This document shows, piece after piece, positions 1 to 7,851 of a stretch of DNA of 64,000 nucleotides. A program made the translations under genes and the position numbers. The DNA lies in NCBI RefSeq assembly GCF_024464595.1, contig NZ_JANHAW010000004.1:1-64000 (forward strand), read 5' to 3'. Source of the DNA: Halobellus litoreus (GTDB lineage Archaea; Halobacteriota; Halobacteria; Halobacteriales; Haloferacaceae). The notes beneath the pieces are model-generated. The model ran no database searches, was not told the origin of the DNA, and was given only the letters and a program-made list of their open reading frames with translations. Each line of letters starts with the position of its first letter. Position 1 is the first letter of the stretch.

Positions 1-229
1 ATTGGGAAAACGACAGAATCGAACGTGGGGACACTCCTTCAAGTCTATACGCTCCAACCCCGATTCCAACAAGCAAGATGCCCCAAGCCATCCCCAGAAG
101 TGGTGGGGGAGACCCTCTGCCAGAGATGAGTGCGAGTCCAGACAGGAGAGCGATTATGACAAAATATGCTGTGACGAGGACCAATAACCCTCGCTTAAAC
201 GCAGGAGGGGCTATCTCAGGACGAGTCAT
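1..229 (-). CDS. Membrane protein, N-terminal 76 residues only (runs off window)
   Basis: Reading leftwards from the ATG at 229 gives an open frame to the window edge. It begins MTRPEIAPPAFKRGLL and has two hydrophobic segments (about residues 14-36 and 46-61) separated by a short Gly/Pro loop. The pattern resembles the N-terminus of haloarchaeal CPBP-type membrane proteases, but the catalytic part lies outside the window, so the family is a guess. A clean TATA box sits about 25 bases upstream, which supports both the gene and its start. Confidence 0.5.
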   Translation of the reverse strand, partial: MTRPEIAPPAFKRGLLVLVTAYFVIIALLSGLALISGRGSPPPLLGMAWGILLVGIGVGAYRLEGVSPRSILSFSQ

Positions 230-249
230 CGTTTGAGATTCTGAAGACT

Positions 250-262
250 TATTTAAATATTT
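250..262 (-). promoter_or_regulatory. TATA box for the leftward membrane-protein gene
   Basis: TTTAAATAT at 252-260, read on the minus strand, lies 23-31 bases before the ATG at 229. This is the spacing of a leaderless archaeal transcript. Confidence 0.5.
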
Positions 263-291
263 TCTACATCTTAATTAGTGTGAACTATTTG

Positions 292-640
292 ATCTGTCTT
301 GACCGATTCCTCTGTAGGTGCGGGAAGACTTCTGTGATGCCCTCCGAGGGAGTCGGCAAATGGGTCGGCGCAGAGAGCCGGCAGTCAGCCTCCCCTAAGT
401 CAAGGACAGAACGCGTAGAGTGAAATCTGTCTTCCAGCCAACGCTGGCTTGATTGGACTGCCGTCCCTCCTCAAACGTGTTGGCGTGGTTCCGTATCCAT
501 CGCCAACACACCTGGCACCCGCAACACTCCATCGACAGACTCCACCGGGCTGTTGAGTGCCCCTGCGTTTCCCTCCCACCCACAACCAGGGACCGAAAGC
601 CCGAGACTGGGGTCGGAGTGTTCTTCACGCGATTCTTTAC
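292..640. repeat. Long direct repeat, copy 1 (~350 bp)
   Basis: Nearly identical by eye, roughly 90 percent, to 13954-14304 in the same orientation. Both copies begin ATCTGTCTTGACCGATTCC and end near GGTCGGAGTGTT. Open frames on both strands are low-complexity and not conserved between copies, so I do not call a protein. Near its left side it contains GATGCCCTCCGAGG, which resembles terminal sequences of the IS5-like element at 37.3 kb. It may be a mobile-element remnant or a MITE. It fills the otherwise gene-free space between 262 and 690. Confidence 0.75.
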
Positions 641-692
641 AGCCGAATCAGCCGTGAGACCCTGCTCGCGTAATTCACAATAACTAAGCGTC

Positions 693-712
693 CTGTGGTG
701 ACTTTCCCACAG
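693..712 (+). promoter_or_regulatory. Inverted repeat just before the HD-hydrolase start
   Basis: CTGTGG and CCACAG arms (693-698 and 707-712) flank eight bases and end two bases before the ATG at 715. It could be an operator or a hairpin at the very 5' end of the transcript. Confidence 0.35.
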
Positions 713-714
713 TG

Positions 715-1380
715 ATGCCCTCCAACGTAGCCCTCCTGTCCCGCGAGCTATCCCGCCCGTACTACGAGGACGCCTTCCCCGCACACGATATCTTCCACGC
801 GAAACGCGTGCGTGACGTCGCGCTCCAGCTCGCGAACCAGCATCCGGACAGCGTCGACCGGGATGTCCTCGCTGCAGCAGCGTGGCTTCACGATATCGGG
901 CGACCACTCGAACGCGTCGGAGAAATCGACGACCACGACGACTGGGCAGCCGACGAAGCCACGCCCCTCCTCGCCGCGGAAGGAGTGGCATCGGACCGGA
1001 TCGCGACGATCGAACACTGCCTGCGGGCACACAGCATCCGGAGAAGTTCACCAGATCCCGAAACGATCGAGGCACAGTTGCTCTTCGACGCTGACAAACT
1101 CGACGCAACCGGTGTCGTCGGGCTGGTTCGCCTCGCCTGTATCGTCGGTGAACGCTCCGGACGCATCGGCGAGCAGTACGCCATTATCGATGACGCAGCG
1201 ACACTTACCGACGATGCACCCGAGTTGCCGGATGTCGGTCTCCTGCGCGAGTGGGCACGTGAACGCCTCGACGCGTTGTATACTGATCCAGGCCGCTGCC
1301 TCGGAGAGTCACGCTGGGACGTGATGGAGAGTTTCTTCGACCAATTTGCCTGCGAGATCGACCCAGACACTGCGCAGTAA
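715..1380 (+). CDS. HD-domain phosphohydrolase
   Basis: A 221-residue cytoplasmic protein with the metal-binding signature of the HD superfamily: His in HDIFHAKRV (about residue 25), the HD doublet in AAWLHDIGRP (about 60), a distal His region in IEHCLRAHS (about 103), and the terminal Asp in FDADKLDATG (about 129). HD proteins hydrolyse phosphate esters such as nucleotides; the substrate cannot be read here. The ATG at 715 is preferred over the GTG three bases earlier. A decayed piece of a close relative lies at 16.06 kb, so this gene family has been copied within the replicon. Confidence 0.85.
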   Translation: MPSNVALLSRELSRPYYEDAFPAHDIFHAKRVRDVALQLANQHPDSVDRDVLAAAAWLHDIGRPLERVGEIDDHDDWAADEATPLLAAEGVASDRIATIEHCLRAHSIRRSSPDPETIEAQLLFDADKLDATGVVGLVRLACIVGERSGRIGEQYAIIDDAATLTDDAPELPDVGLLREWARERLDALYTDPGRCLGESRWDVMESFFDQFACEIDPDTAQ

Positions 1381-1554
1381 ATTGGTTGCACTTACCGCTC
1401 GAAACAGGTGTGCCAACTGTTCTATGACACCCTATCTCTTAGTTTAGCATCAGATTGACTCTCGGTCAAATGCCGTCGCGTGGAGACGTTTGAATCAACA
1501 GAAGATCAGGGATGCCGGGTGCGTACAACCTGCTGACGATACTGCCGTAGGCCG

Positions 1555-1723
1555 TCACTCTTCGCGAACGCTAGGCGGAAGGAACCGCGGCTCCTCGCAC
1601 TCGCTGTCGTCGTACCACAGTACATCGTCACCGGCCTCGATGTCGTAGCGATCAACGATCTCGCTCGGGACCGTGATCGTGGCTTCATCACACTGGCCAC
1701 ATTCCGGTGTATGTACGTTCCAT
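1555..1723 (-). pseudogene. AbrB-type regulator, frameshifted copy
   Basis: The frame ending at 1555 encodes ATITVPSEIVDRYDIEAG followed by DDVLWYDDSE, an almost exact match to the intact AbrB-like protein at 7182-7373. The only good start (ATG at 1723, MERTY) is one base out of frame with this part. It is preceded in frame by a stop and by a Cys-x2-Cys segment (ECGQCD). I infer a one-base shift near 1710. Its position beside the 1763/2059 gene pair matches the second module at 7.2-8.2 kb. Confidence 0.6.
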
Positions 1724-1762
1724 CAGTATTCCCACGCACCGACCACGAGTAGGTGATTGCCG

Positions 1763-2059
1763 ATGATGGACTGTGTCCGACTCCAAGACGGCGGGGCGTC
1801 CTTCCGACTCACTATTCCCGCACGGATGATCGAGGCCTCTGGTCTCCTCATCAAAGAAACGGAAGATGCCACTATCGAGGACTCACACTTGGCGGTTGAG
1901 GATCCGATGGCACTTCTGCAACTCGATGAATCGGAGGGGATTATCACCGTCAAACTGCCCGAACCATCCGAAGAAACTCCTGAGCCGGAGGCATCCGAGC
2001 CGACGCTCACCGATGTCGAACGAAAAGTCCTCGAGGAAGCCAACAGCGGAGCGGACTGA
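1763..2059 (+). CDS. AbrB-like swapped-hairpin protein of duplicated module (copy A1)
   Basis: A protein of about 98 residues. Residues 10-35 (FRLTIPARMIEASGL) read like the beta-hairpin of AbrB/MazE DNA-binding domains. The C-terminal half is acidic and proline rich and ends in the conserved PTLTDVERKVLEEA. The start at 1763 is chosen because the paralogue at 7555 begins at the equivalent codon. It overlaps the next gene by one base (TGATG), so the two are surely co-translated. A DNA-binding or antitoxin-like role is inference. Confidence 0.7.
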   Translation: MMDCVRLQDGGASFRLTIPARMIEASGLLIKETEDATIEDSHLAVEDPMALLQLDESEGIITVKLPEPSEETPEPEASEPTLTDVERKVLEEANSGAD

Positions 2060-2409
2060 TGCGCGAGGAGATCCCCGTTCCGATTCAGACGCTCCCGGAG
2101 TATGGTTTGCGACTCCGGAGCCAGCATGGGTGGGCGCTGCATCGCTTCCCGGTGCCCGATCTGTCAGATCCGACCCCGGCAATCCCGGCGTGTGTGGCTA
2201 ACGGCGATCCAGGCACGTTGATTTCAGATGGCCCAGCGGACTATTTCCGTGCGAAACTGGACCTGGCGGTTCGTTCCCGGCAGTACTTGCTGTGTTCGCG
2301 ACCATCCTGCTTCGGACGCTTGACGGCTGTGGATGGGGTGACCTGGGACGAGGCGGCGGCTGGCGATCGGACTGTGCCAGAAGTCGTGCAACAGCACGAA
2401 GCTGACTGA
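2059..2409 (+). CDS. Unrecognised protein of duplicated module (copy B1)
   Basis: 116 residues, soluble. The N-terminus MREEIPVPIQ and the segment LCSRPSCFGRL near residue 80, with two cysteines four apart, are shared with the paralogue at 7851-8201 (same length, roughly two thirds identical by eye). I do not recognise the family. Translational coupling to an AbrB-like partner in both copies suggests the two proteins work together, in the manner of a toxin-antitoxin or regulator-effector pair, but no catalytic motif is evident. Confidence 0.65.
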   Translation: MREEIPVPIQTLPEYGLRLRSQHGWALHRFPVPDLSDPTPAIPACVANGDPGTLISDGPADYFRAKLDLAVRSRQYLLCSRPSCFGRLTAVDGVTWDEAAAGDRTVPEVVQQHEAD

Positions 2410-2447
2410 GGGGTCTTGGTTCTTCTCTCGGAGGTGCTGATGCAGAG

Positions 2448-2504
2448 TGAACTACCCCTGCCTACTCACTCGCGGCGTAGCCGCTCGTTCCTTGAGGTAG
2501 GGGC
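2448..2504 (-). other. Right-end hairpin of the TnpB element (possible guide-RNA 3' region)
   Basis: Overlaps the last codons of tnpB. It contains the inner palindrome GCGGCGTAGCCGC and an outer CCCCTGCCTAC / GAGGTAGGGG pairing. In IS200/IS605 elements the 3' end of tnpB and the right end encode the omega/re-RNA that guides TnpB. A related motif lies upstream of the element at 3955-4012. Confidence 0.45.
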
Positions 2505-3717
2505 TTCCTGCTTCCACGACGCGCTTTGCAGATACAGGTGTATCCACAGGGAGCGCAGTCTCCACAGGCGTTCCTTCGGAGTGACCCACTCCTAGGTCGG
2601 TGAGTCCGCGAGAAAGAATGTTCCACGCCGCGTTTGCGTCTCTGTCCGCCTCGAAGCCACAGGCGGGGCAGGAATGTTCACGCACCCACAGCGGTTTGTC
2701 GGTTTCGACGCCACACTGAGCGCACTCTTTGGTGGTTCCTTCGGGTCCAACTTTCACGAAGTGCGTGCCTTGCCGCCCACACTTTGTTTCGAGCATATCG
2801 GTGAAGGTGTTCCATGCTGCCGACGCCGTATTGCGGCTGTTTCGTGGCGACTCCAGCATCCCTTTCACGTCGAGGTCTTCGACCGCGACAAGTTTGTACT
2901 CCCGAGCGTAGTAATTCGAGAGTTTGTGCAGGAAATCACGCCGCTTGCGCTTGATTTCGAGATGGCACTCAGCTACACGTCTACGTTGTTTCTCCCAGTT
3001 GTTTGACTGGTACTCTTTGCGCGAGAGTTTCCGCTGTTCCCGTTCAAGCCAGCCACGTTCTTCCGAGAGATCAAGTGATTCGACCGCTGTGCCGTCTGTA
3101 TCGTGAGTATACCTCAGAATCCCCACGTCGATGCCGACTACCTCCTCGGCGTCGATCTCCTCCAGCGGTGGCTTGGCTGGTGGTTCTGTGTCCATCTCAA
3201 TACCGAAGATGGCGAACCACTCGCCGGTTTTCTCCTTTTTGAGTGTGACTTCTTTGACTGTGGCGTCGTCAGACAACGGTCGGTGGAGTTCGATGGGGAT
3301 GTCTGCGAGTTTCGACAGCGACAACACGGTCTGACCACCCTTCTTGTCGAGTTCGAAGCCGGACTGGTTGTAGGTGAAACTGCGGAATTCCCGAGGTGAC
3401 TTCCACCGAAGTTCACCGACCTTGTAACCCTGCTCTTTGAGCTTCCCGAGTGCTTTGACGTTTTTCGCAATCCGCATAACGGTAGGCTGAAGCACTTTCG
3501 AGTACACGTCGGTAAGTGCGTCCCACCAGTCTTTGAGGGCGGGAAGCTCATCACGAATCTGCCGGACACGCTGTTTGACTGTGCCATCGGATTCGGGAAT
3601 CTGGTTGAAGCGGTATAGGACGTGGTTGTAGAGTTGTCTACAGGTATCGCGGTGGTAGTCCAGCGTCTCACGCTGGCGTTCAGTCGGCTTAAGGCGATAC
3701 CTGTAGTTGTAGTTCAT
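2452..3717 (-). CDS. tnpB: TnpB, RNA-guided nuclease of an IS200/IS605 (IS1341-type) element
   Basis: 421 residues, full length. The RuvC-like catalytic acids are present: Asp in VGIDVGILRY (about residue 193), Glu in LVAVEDLDVKG (about 279), and Asp in EADRDANAAWN (about 360). A Cys4 zinc ribbon, CAQCG then CPACG, lies before the last Asp, and the N-terminus MNYNYRYRLKPTERQ is typical. TnpB uses an RNA from the element's right end to cut DNA and so maintain the transposon. No TnpA transposase is adjacent, as in IS1341-type elements. The small DUF2080 gene sits three bases upstream. Confidence 0.93.
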   Translation of the reverse strand: MNYNYRYRLKPTERQRETLDYHRDTCRQLYNHVLYRFNQIPESDGTVKQRVRQIRDELPALKDWWDALTDVYSKVLQPTVMRIAKNVKALGKLKEQGYKVGELRWKSPREFRSFTYNQSGFELDKKGGQTVLSLSKLADIPIELHRPLSDDATVKEVTLKKEKTGEWFAIFGIEMDTEPPAKPPLEEIDAEEVVGIDVGILRYTHDTDGTAVESLDLSEERGWLEREQRKLSRKEYQSNNWEKQRRRVAECHLEIKRKRRDFLHKLSNYYAREYKLVAVEDLDVKGMLESPRNSRNTASAAWNTFTDMLETKCGRQGTHFVKVGPEGTTKECAQCGVETDKPLWVREHSCPACGFEADRDANAAWNILSRGLTDLGVGHSEGTPVETALPVDTPVSAKRVVEAGSPYLKERAATPRVSRQG

Positions 3718-3720
3718 CGG

Positions 3721-3861
3721 TTACTCGTCGGGTTCAGAGGTTCGGACGATTTTCACGTCTGCGCCACGCCACCGCTTTGGAACGAGGACGTGTGCGCCGT
3801 TGCCGGTGGCTTTCACCTCGCCCTCAATGACTTCGTGGCCTTCGATTTCGTGCCTATCCAT
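3721..3861 (-). CDS. DUF2080-family transposon-associated protein
   Basis: A 46-residue protein, MDRHEIEGHEVIEGEVK, followed by ATGNGAHVLVPKRWRG, ending three bases before tnpB. This small family (AbrB-like hairpin, VPKRW motif) is found beside tnpB in haloarchaeal elements. The spacing implies a single transcript with tnpB; its role is unknown, possibly regulation of the element. The start is the only ATG in frame. Confidence 0.8.
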   Translation of the reverse strand: MDRHEIEGHEVIEGEVKATGNGAHVLVPKRWRGADVKIVRTSEPDE

Positions 3862-3954
3862 CACCAATATTTAGACATTGTATCAACATGAACGTATTGA
3901 TGCGTGGGCCTGTGGGCCAGCAACAAGCGGGCGTATGAGAGACGATGACGGCGC

Positions 3955-4012
3955 TGTATCCCCGACCTACTCGCTCCCTACGGTCGCTCCTTGAGGACGG
4001 GGGCTTAGCGCC
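3955..4012 (-). other. Second IS200/IS605-type right-end remnant
   Basis: On the minus strand it reads GCCCCCGTCCTCAAGGAGCG, followed by ACCGTAGGGAGCGAGTAGG. This matches the layout of the right end at 2448-2504 (CCTCAAGGAACGAGCGG...GAGTGAGTAGG). No tnpB precedes it, so it is either a solo end or the scar of an older element upstream of the present one. Confidence 0.5.
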
Positions 4013-4153
4013 TGCATTCAGCTAAAACTGCGTGATAGTGCCGGTGTGAGACTTTTTGACGCGCCTAGCTAGCTCCTCCTCGGAGAGACATACGTAGTGC
4101 CCTGTCTATTTCGCTGTATTCGGCGCTGAGAGTCACTGTCAGCTGGATGTCTT

Positions 4154-4612
4154 TCAGCCGTCCCAGCCGCCATATTCAGTGGCAAATTCACGTCCGGTGC
4201 AGTTGTCGGTAGCCAACCCAAACAAGCGGAACTCGACGTCCTCGAAGGGAATCCCCCAGACACCGAGATCTGGCGGGAACTCTGCGTTTGCGGCTAGGCT
4301 GGCGTATGCTTGCTCTGTATCGGCGTCCTCGATCTCGTAGATCTCGCCAGTCATAATGACACTCCGCCAGATCGCCGGGTCGTCTGCGTCTTGCTCGTAC
4401 ACCGTGAGACAGACATTCGGGTTGGATTCGATCGCTTCACTCTTTCGGCTGCTGTAGCCGCCACCCCACTGCATCGGAAAGACCATCTCTTCTGCATCGT
4501 AGCCGAAGGAGATCGGGATTGCATACGGTTGTGTGCCGTCGATCAGTGCCAGCACGCCGATGCCATTTCGAATGAGCACTTCATCGATTTCAGTGTCGTC
4601 GAGACGTCTCAC
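4154..4612 (-). CDS. Pyridoxamine 5'-phosphate oxidase-like flavin-binding protein
   Basis: 152 residues with the split-barrel pattern of the pyridoxamine-phosphate-oxidase superfamily: MRRLDDTEIDEVLIRNG start, GVLALIDGTQPYAIPISFGY strand pair, then a SRKSEAIESNPNVCLTVYE segment typical of small haloarchaeal members. These bind FMN, F420 or heme and reduce or sequester small molecules; the actual cofactor and substrate are not readable. It is a monocistronic gene facing the TnpB element. Confidence 0.8.
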   Translation of the reverse strand: MRRLDDTEIDEVLIRNGIGVLALIDGTQPYAIPISFGYDAEEMVFPMQWGGGYSSRKSEAIESNPNVCLTVYEQDADDPAIWRSVIMTGEIYEIEDADTEQAYASLAANAEFPPDLGVWGIPFEDVEFRLFGLATDNCTGREFATEYGGWDG

Positions 4613-4936
4613 TATATCTGAGGTTCCATTCCACTAGTCTAAAGGTTTCTCGTCGCCTGGCCAGTTGCGGATCTGTCGTCGGAGTGCTGTGGGCGAGAAA
4701 CAGTTGCAGGATGGGGTTACACACGCGAAAGAGGCATCCACGCTCAGTGTAGCTTCAAGCCTGAAACTGTGAGTCCTCGTGGCCGATATTCACCTGCCAA
4801 ATACGTGGAACTTCTCTGACGCCGTGCGAGATACAGGGTGTGAGTCTTGCACGACGTTCTGCGAAAATAACGGGCAAAGGGCATCAATCGGTACAGTCAG
4901 CATAAGCAGTTGCCTGAAACCCACGACGGATCGAAA

Positions 4937-4950
4937 GTTAATACATATAT
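4937..4950 (+). promoter_or_regulatory. TATA box of the TFS-like gene
   Basis: GTTAATACATATAT ends 27 bases before the ATG at 4977, fitting a leaderless transcript and supporting that start over earlier in-frame codons. Confidence 0.5.
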
Positions 4951-4976
4951 CCGACACTCGTGTGTTCCTATTTTAT

Positions 4977-5294
4977 ATGCAATTCTGTGACGAGTGTGGT
5001 TCGCTGATGCACACGGAGGGCGACACGTGGGTGTGTCGCTCCTGTGAGCACGAAGAGCCGCGGGATTCGCAAGCAGAGGCGGCAATGGCAATCCAAGATG
5101 GACAGCAGGACGATGGGGCACCCGCCGTGGCCGACGCGACCCAGGGCTCCACTGAGACGATGCAGGAGTCCTGTCCGGCTGAGGACTGCGACAGCGACCG
5201 GGCCTACTCCGAGATGATGCCGAAGCCGGGCGGCTCCTACGAGGTTCGGCTGTTCACTTGCGTCGAGTGCGGCCACAAGTGGCGCGAGTCCTGA
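4977..5294 (+). CDS. Transcription factor S paralogue lacking the catalytic acidic pair
   Basis: 105 residues with two zinc ribbons: CDECG...CRSC at residues 4-27 (RPB9-like N-terminal ribbon) and CPAEDC...CVECGHKW at 68-102 (TFIIS C-terminal ribbon). Archaeal TFS enters the RNA polymerase secondary channel and uses an Asp-Glu pair on the second ribbon's hairpin to stimulate transcript cleavage. At the aligned place this protein reads KPGGSYEVR where active TFS has RSADE or RAADE, so both acids are missing. It should bind polymerase but not promote cleavage. Sulfolobus TFS4, which also lacks the acids, inhibits polymerase. Confidence 0.85.
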   Translation: MQFCDECGSLMHTEGDTWVCRSCEHEEPRDSQAEAAMAIQDGQQDDGAPAVADATQGSTETMQESCPAEDCDSDRAYSEMMPKPGGSYEVRLFTCVECGHKWRES

Positions 5295-5507
5295 CAGCGC
5301 ATCTCGCAACCCCCGCGCTACTGAGCGGCTGGTTCAACGTCTCCAGCACGAAAAAAAGAAGCCGCCGTGCTGCATAGGACCTCTATATCCGTCACGCCTT
5401 TTCTGTCAGGTGTTGGTACTACCTTCCGTCTGTTGGAGTAGCGGACCCACGAGAACAGGTTTGAAACACCACTCAGGAGATAGCAGTACGATTCCTTGGA
5501 TGATCAC

Positions 5508-5777
5508 TCAGTGAGACGGATGGTCCTCAAACAAGCCGGGCACCATCACCGCGACTGGGAGGATGAGTACTGCGATACCCAACAGCAATAGCGGTCCGAA
5601 CTGAGGATCGACGCCGATAACCGACGCGGCCGCTGTCGCGATTGGGCGTGTTTCTTTCTCGAGACCCTGGCCAGCGATCCCAGTCGATGCGATCGCGATC
5701 CCAGCAGTGATGAGGGCCGGCGGACCACCTGCTTTCAGCGCGCGGACGGGTCGATTCGAGGGGCCTTGCCTAGACAT
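5508..5777 (-). CDS. Small two-helix membrane protein
   Basis: 89 residues, hydrophobic segments at about 20-36 and 60-80, with a basic N-terminus (MSRQGPSNRPVRALKAGG) and an alanine-rich loop. The segment between the helices, GLEKETRPIATAAASVIGV, is short. No family recognised. It follows the DUF4870-like gene on the same strand after a 43-base gap, so the two may be co-transcribed. Confidence 0.55.
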   Translation of the reverse strand: MSRQGPSNRPVRALKAGGPPALITAGIAIASTGIAGQGLEKETRPIATAAASVIGVDPQFGPLLLLGIAVLILPVAVMVPGLFEDHPSH

Positions 5778-5819
5778 CTGCGATGGCCTCCTGGTGTATT
5801 GGCAGACTCATTGAACAAA

Positions 5820-6260
5820 TCAATTGATGAAATCTCGGGCAAGTGGGTACTCCCACGGGGTCCCGAAGATCGCTTTGATCGTTGCGACGAGCGTGAATAG
5901 ACTTGTTAGAAGCCAAGCCAGCCCGGCAGCGAACAGTAACACCGTCCCCAGCAGGCCAACGATATTGGCGAGTGGTCCAGGGAGGGGAGACCACGAGACC
6001 ATCTCGCCGCCAACTGTCATCGTATCCGCACCCAAGAGGAACGTCAGGAACGCACCGAAACTGAGAAGCAACACCGAGACGTGCCAGTTCAATGCATTTC
6101 GCGCGTTCGCTTTGGTGAACGGGTGATCAGAGACGAGGTAGACGAGTCCAGCTCCGAAAGCTCCTGTAAAGAGGGCTAATAGATGGACAGCGATACCGCC
6201 GATGGAACGTTTAGTTAGCAGGTCGGGACCACGATCGGACGTCATTGTATCTGTATCCAT
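5820..6260 (-). CDS. DUF4870-like membrane protein
   Basis: About 146 residues from the ATG at 6260 (an earlier ATG at 6302 would overlap the preceding gene). It has three to four hydrophobic segments and the conserved core VYLVSDHPFTKANARNALNW, diagnostic of the DUF4870/Tic20-like small integral membrane family of unknown function. It lies directly downstream of the membrane-anchored regulator at 6299 and probably in its operon. Confidence 0.75.
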   Translation of the reverse strand: MDTDTMTSDRGPDLLTKRSIGGIAVHLLALFTGAFGAGLVYLVSDHPFTKANARNALNWHVSVLLLSFGAFLTFLLGADTMTVGGEMVSWSPLPGPLANIVGLLGTVLLFAAGLAWLLTSLFTLVATIKAIFGTPWEYPLARDFIN

Positions 6261-6298
6261 ATGTGATGTGTGGATGGGGAGGGTAGCTTCAGCTCGAT

Positions 6299-6886
6299 TC
6301 ACGTCGTCGGCAGGAGATGTAACGGGCCAAACCGACTGCGGACCCGATGGACGATTCGCTCGGCGACCAGCAGGATACCGCTAAATACGAGTACATTGAA
6401 CGCCGTTGCCCACAGTGCGATATCGCTCTCGAGACCAGGGTCGAAACCCAGGATGGTCAACAGGCTTCCAGCAGCCAACAGCGCGAGTGACAACTGAAAG
6501 CCAGCGAGAACGAGTGTTCGCACCCCGACTGTATCCTGAAGTGTCAGGAAGCCACGGGTGGAAAGCCGATCGAGCGGGGACTCGGCCATCAGTGCACGTT
6601 TGCCTTCCGGCGAGAGTGGCCACTCCGAGTCGGGATACTTGATGTAGTAGAGGGTGACCGAATCAGGATACGCTTCGGTCGCTACCACATCGAGCTCTTG
6701 GAGTTCACTTAGTCGGTTCCGAACTGTGGCTTTACTCACATCGGGTTTCACGCGCGAGGCGAGTTGCCGGCTCGAAAAGAATGGCCGGTCAGCTTCGAGC
6801 ATCGTCTCGACAACGTGTTCTTGTGTGAGCGTATTATCGAGATTACTGTCGATACGCCTGTCAATCCAGTTCGGGGTGGGGACCAC
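6299..6886 (-). CDS. Membrane-anchored winged-helix regulator
   Basis: 195 residues with a GTG start. Residues 20-75 form a winged helix-turn-helix (FFSSRQLASRVKPDVSKATV, then RNRLSELQELDVV). Two hydrophobic helices follow at about 125-145 and 152-175. Such haloarchaeal proteins probably sense a membrane signal and regulate nearby genes; the DUF4870-like neighbour downstream is the obvious partner. DNA target and signal are unknown. Confidence 0.7.
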   Translation of the reverse strand: MVPTPNWIDRRIDSNLDNTLTQEHVVETMLEADRPFFSSRQLASRVKPDVSKATVRNRLSELQELDVVATEAYPDSVTLYYIKYPDSEWPLSPEGKRALMAESPLDRLSTRGFLTLQDTVGVRTLVLAGFQLSLALLAAGSLLTILGFDPGLESDIALWATAFNVLVFSGILLVAERIVHRVRSRFGPLHLLPTT

Positions 6887-7039
6887 AGCGAACTGACGTA
6901 TGACAGGGGGGTAGAAAAAATGCAGTCCGGATTTCGCGGCCGCAAAACGGTGTTTGTAGCCCTCGAAACGGCTAAATCAGGGCTTAAGTGAGAGTTACTA
7001 CCTGAACCCGGGGTCACGTCGCCCCGTATCTCACTACCG

Positions 7040-7163
7040 AGGCCGTCGTCGACCACTTTGTGGACGTCTCGCAGTCATCTTGCTCGAAACAGATGGCGAG
7101 ATCGTCGACGAGATTATGCTTGATCGTTCGGAGCTCCCTGCTGGCGTGCGCACAACCTGCTGA
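7040..7163 (+). pseudogene. DUF3006-like fragment, frameshifted
   Basis: One frame gives EAVVDHFVD, and a second, shifted by one, gives LAVILLETDGEIVDEIMLDR then SELPAGVRT and a stop at 7161. Together they match the usual VVDRFE-DLAVLLLE-DGE-VDE-RSELP order of small DUF3006 proteins. The N-terminus and C-terminus are missing. The last codons run into the duplicated module at 7.14 kb, as if the copied segment had inserted here. Confidence 0.45.
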
Positions 7164-7181
7164 CGCTACTTTCGTGAATTG

Positions 7182-7373
7182 TCACTTATCGCGTACACTA
7201 GGCGGGAGAAATCGCGGCTTCTCGCGCTCACTGTCGTCGTACCACAGCACATCGTCACCGGCCTCGATGTTGTAGCAATCAGCGATCTCGGTCGGGACCG
7301 TGATCGTGTAACTGCCGTTTGCCCCCTGGATGCCGCGCGTATCCGCGAACAACTCTGTCAAGGACTTCGACAT
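7182..7373 (-). CDS. AbrB/MazE/SpoVT-type DNA-binding protein
   Basis: 63 residues. The core GSYTITVPTEIADCYNIEAG then DDVLWYDDSE is the swapped-hairpin fold used by AbrB-family regulators and MazE antitoxins. It is divergent from the 7555/7851 gene pair. An equivalent but frameshifted copy stands in the same place beside the first pair at 1.6 kb, so this regulator belongs to the duplicated module. Autoregulation of the divergent promoter region is likely but inferred. Confidence 0.8.
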   Translation of the reverse strand: MSKSLTELFADTRGIQGANGSYTITVPTEIADCYNIEAGDDVLWYDDSEREKPRFLPPSVRDK

Positions 7374-7554
7374 ATCTATCCAGTCACTTGGAACTCACTT
7401 GATCCCTGTTAAGACAGCAACTTCCCTATGAATCCAATAGGTCCCAATTGAGTCTCCGGCGATTGACTGGCTACATAATCCTTGGCTCCTGACACCAGAG
7501 TATGCTGATCCCAATCAATATCCCCTTGTACCCCACTCAACTGGGTGATGCACG

Positions 7555-7851
7555 ATGATCGACTGCGTGACACTCACGGACTCCGGGGAATACTACACTA
7601 TTACGGTCCCAGGGAAGATGCTCCGCACAGCTGGGCTCTTGGTCGAAGAAGTTGAAGATGCGACGCTCCAGAACACTCATTTGGCGGTTGATGATCCAAC
7701 GGTACTCGTACAACTCGATGAATCGGAGGGGGCCCTCACGATCCAACTCCCCGACCCGCCCGAGAATGTTCCTGACCCCAATGTCGAAAAGCCGACGCTC
7801 ACAGATGTCGAACAAAAAGTTCTCGAGCAGGCTGATGCCGGGGCGGACTGA
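7555..7851 (+). CDS. AbrB-like swapped-hairpin protein of duplicated module (copy A2)
   Basis: 98 residues, paralogue of the gene at 1763. YYTITVPGKMLRTAGLL near residue 13 is the AbrB-like hairpin. LDESEGALTIQLP and PTLTDVEQKVLEQADAGAD are shared almost exactly with copy A1. Its stop overlaps the next start by one base. Role unknown; probably DNA or partner binding. Confidence 0.7.
   Translation: MIDCVTLTDSGEYYTITVPGKMLRTAGLLVEEVEDATLQNTHLAVDDPTVLVQLDESEGALTIQLPDPPENVPDPNVEKPTLTDVEQKVLEQADAGAD

Noticed and set aside
395-1108. Long arginine-rich frame opposite the HD hydrolase
   Set aside because: Shadow of the real plus-strand gene and of the 350 bp repeat; composition (Arg/Ser/Cys rich, basic) is unlike haloarchaeal proteins.
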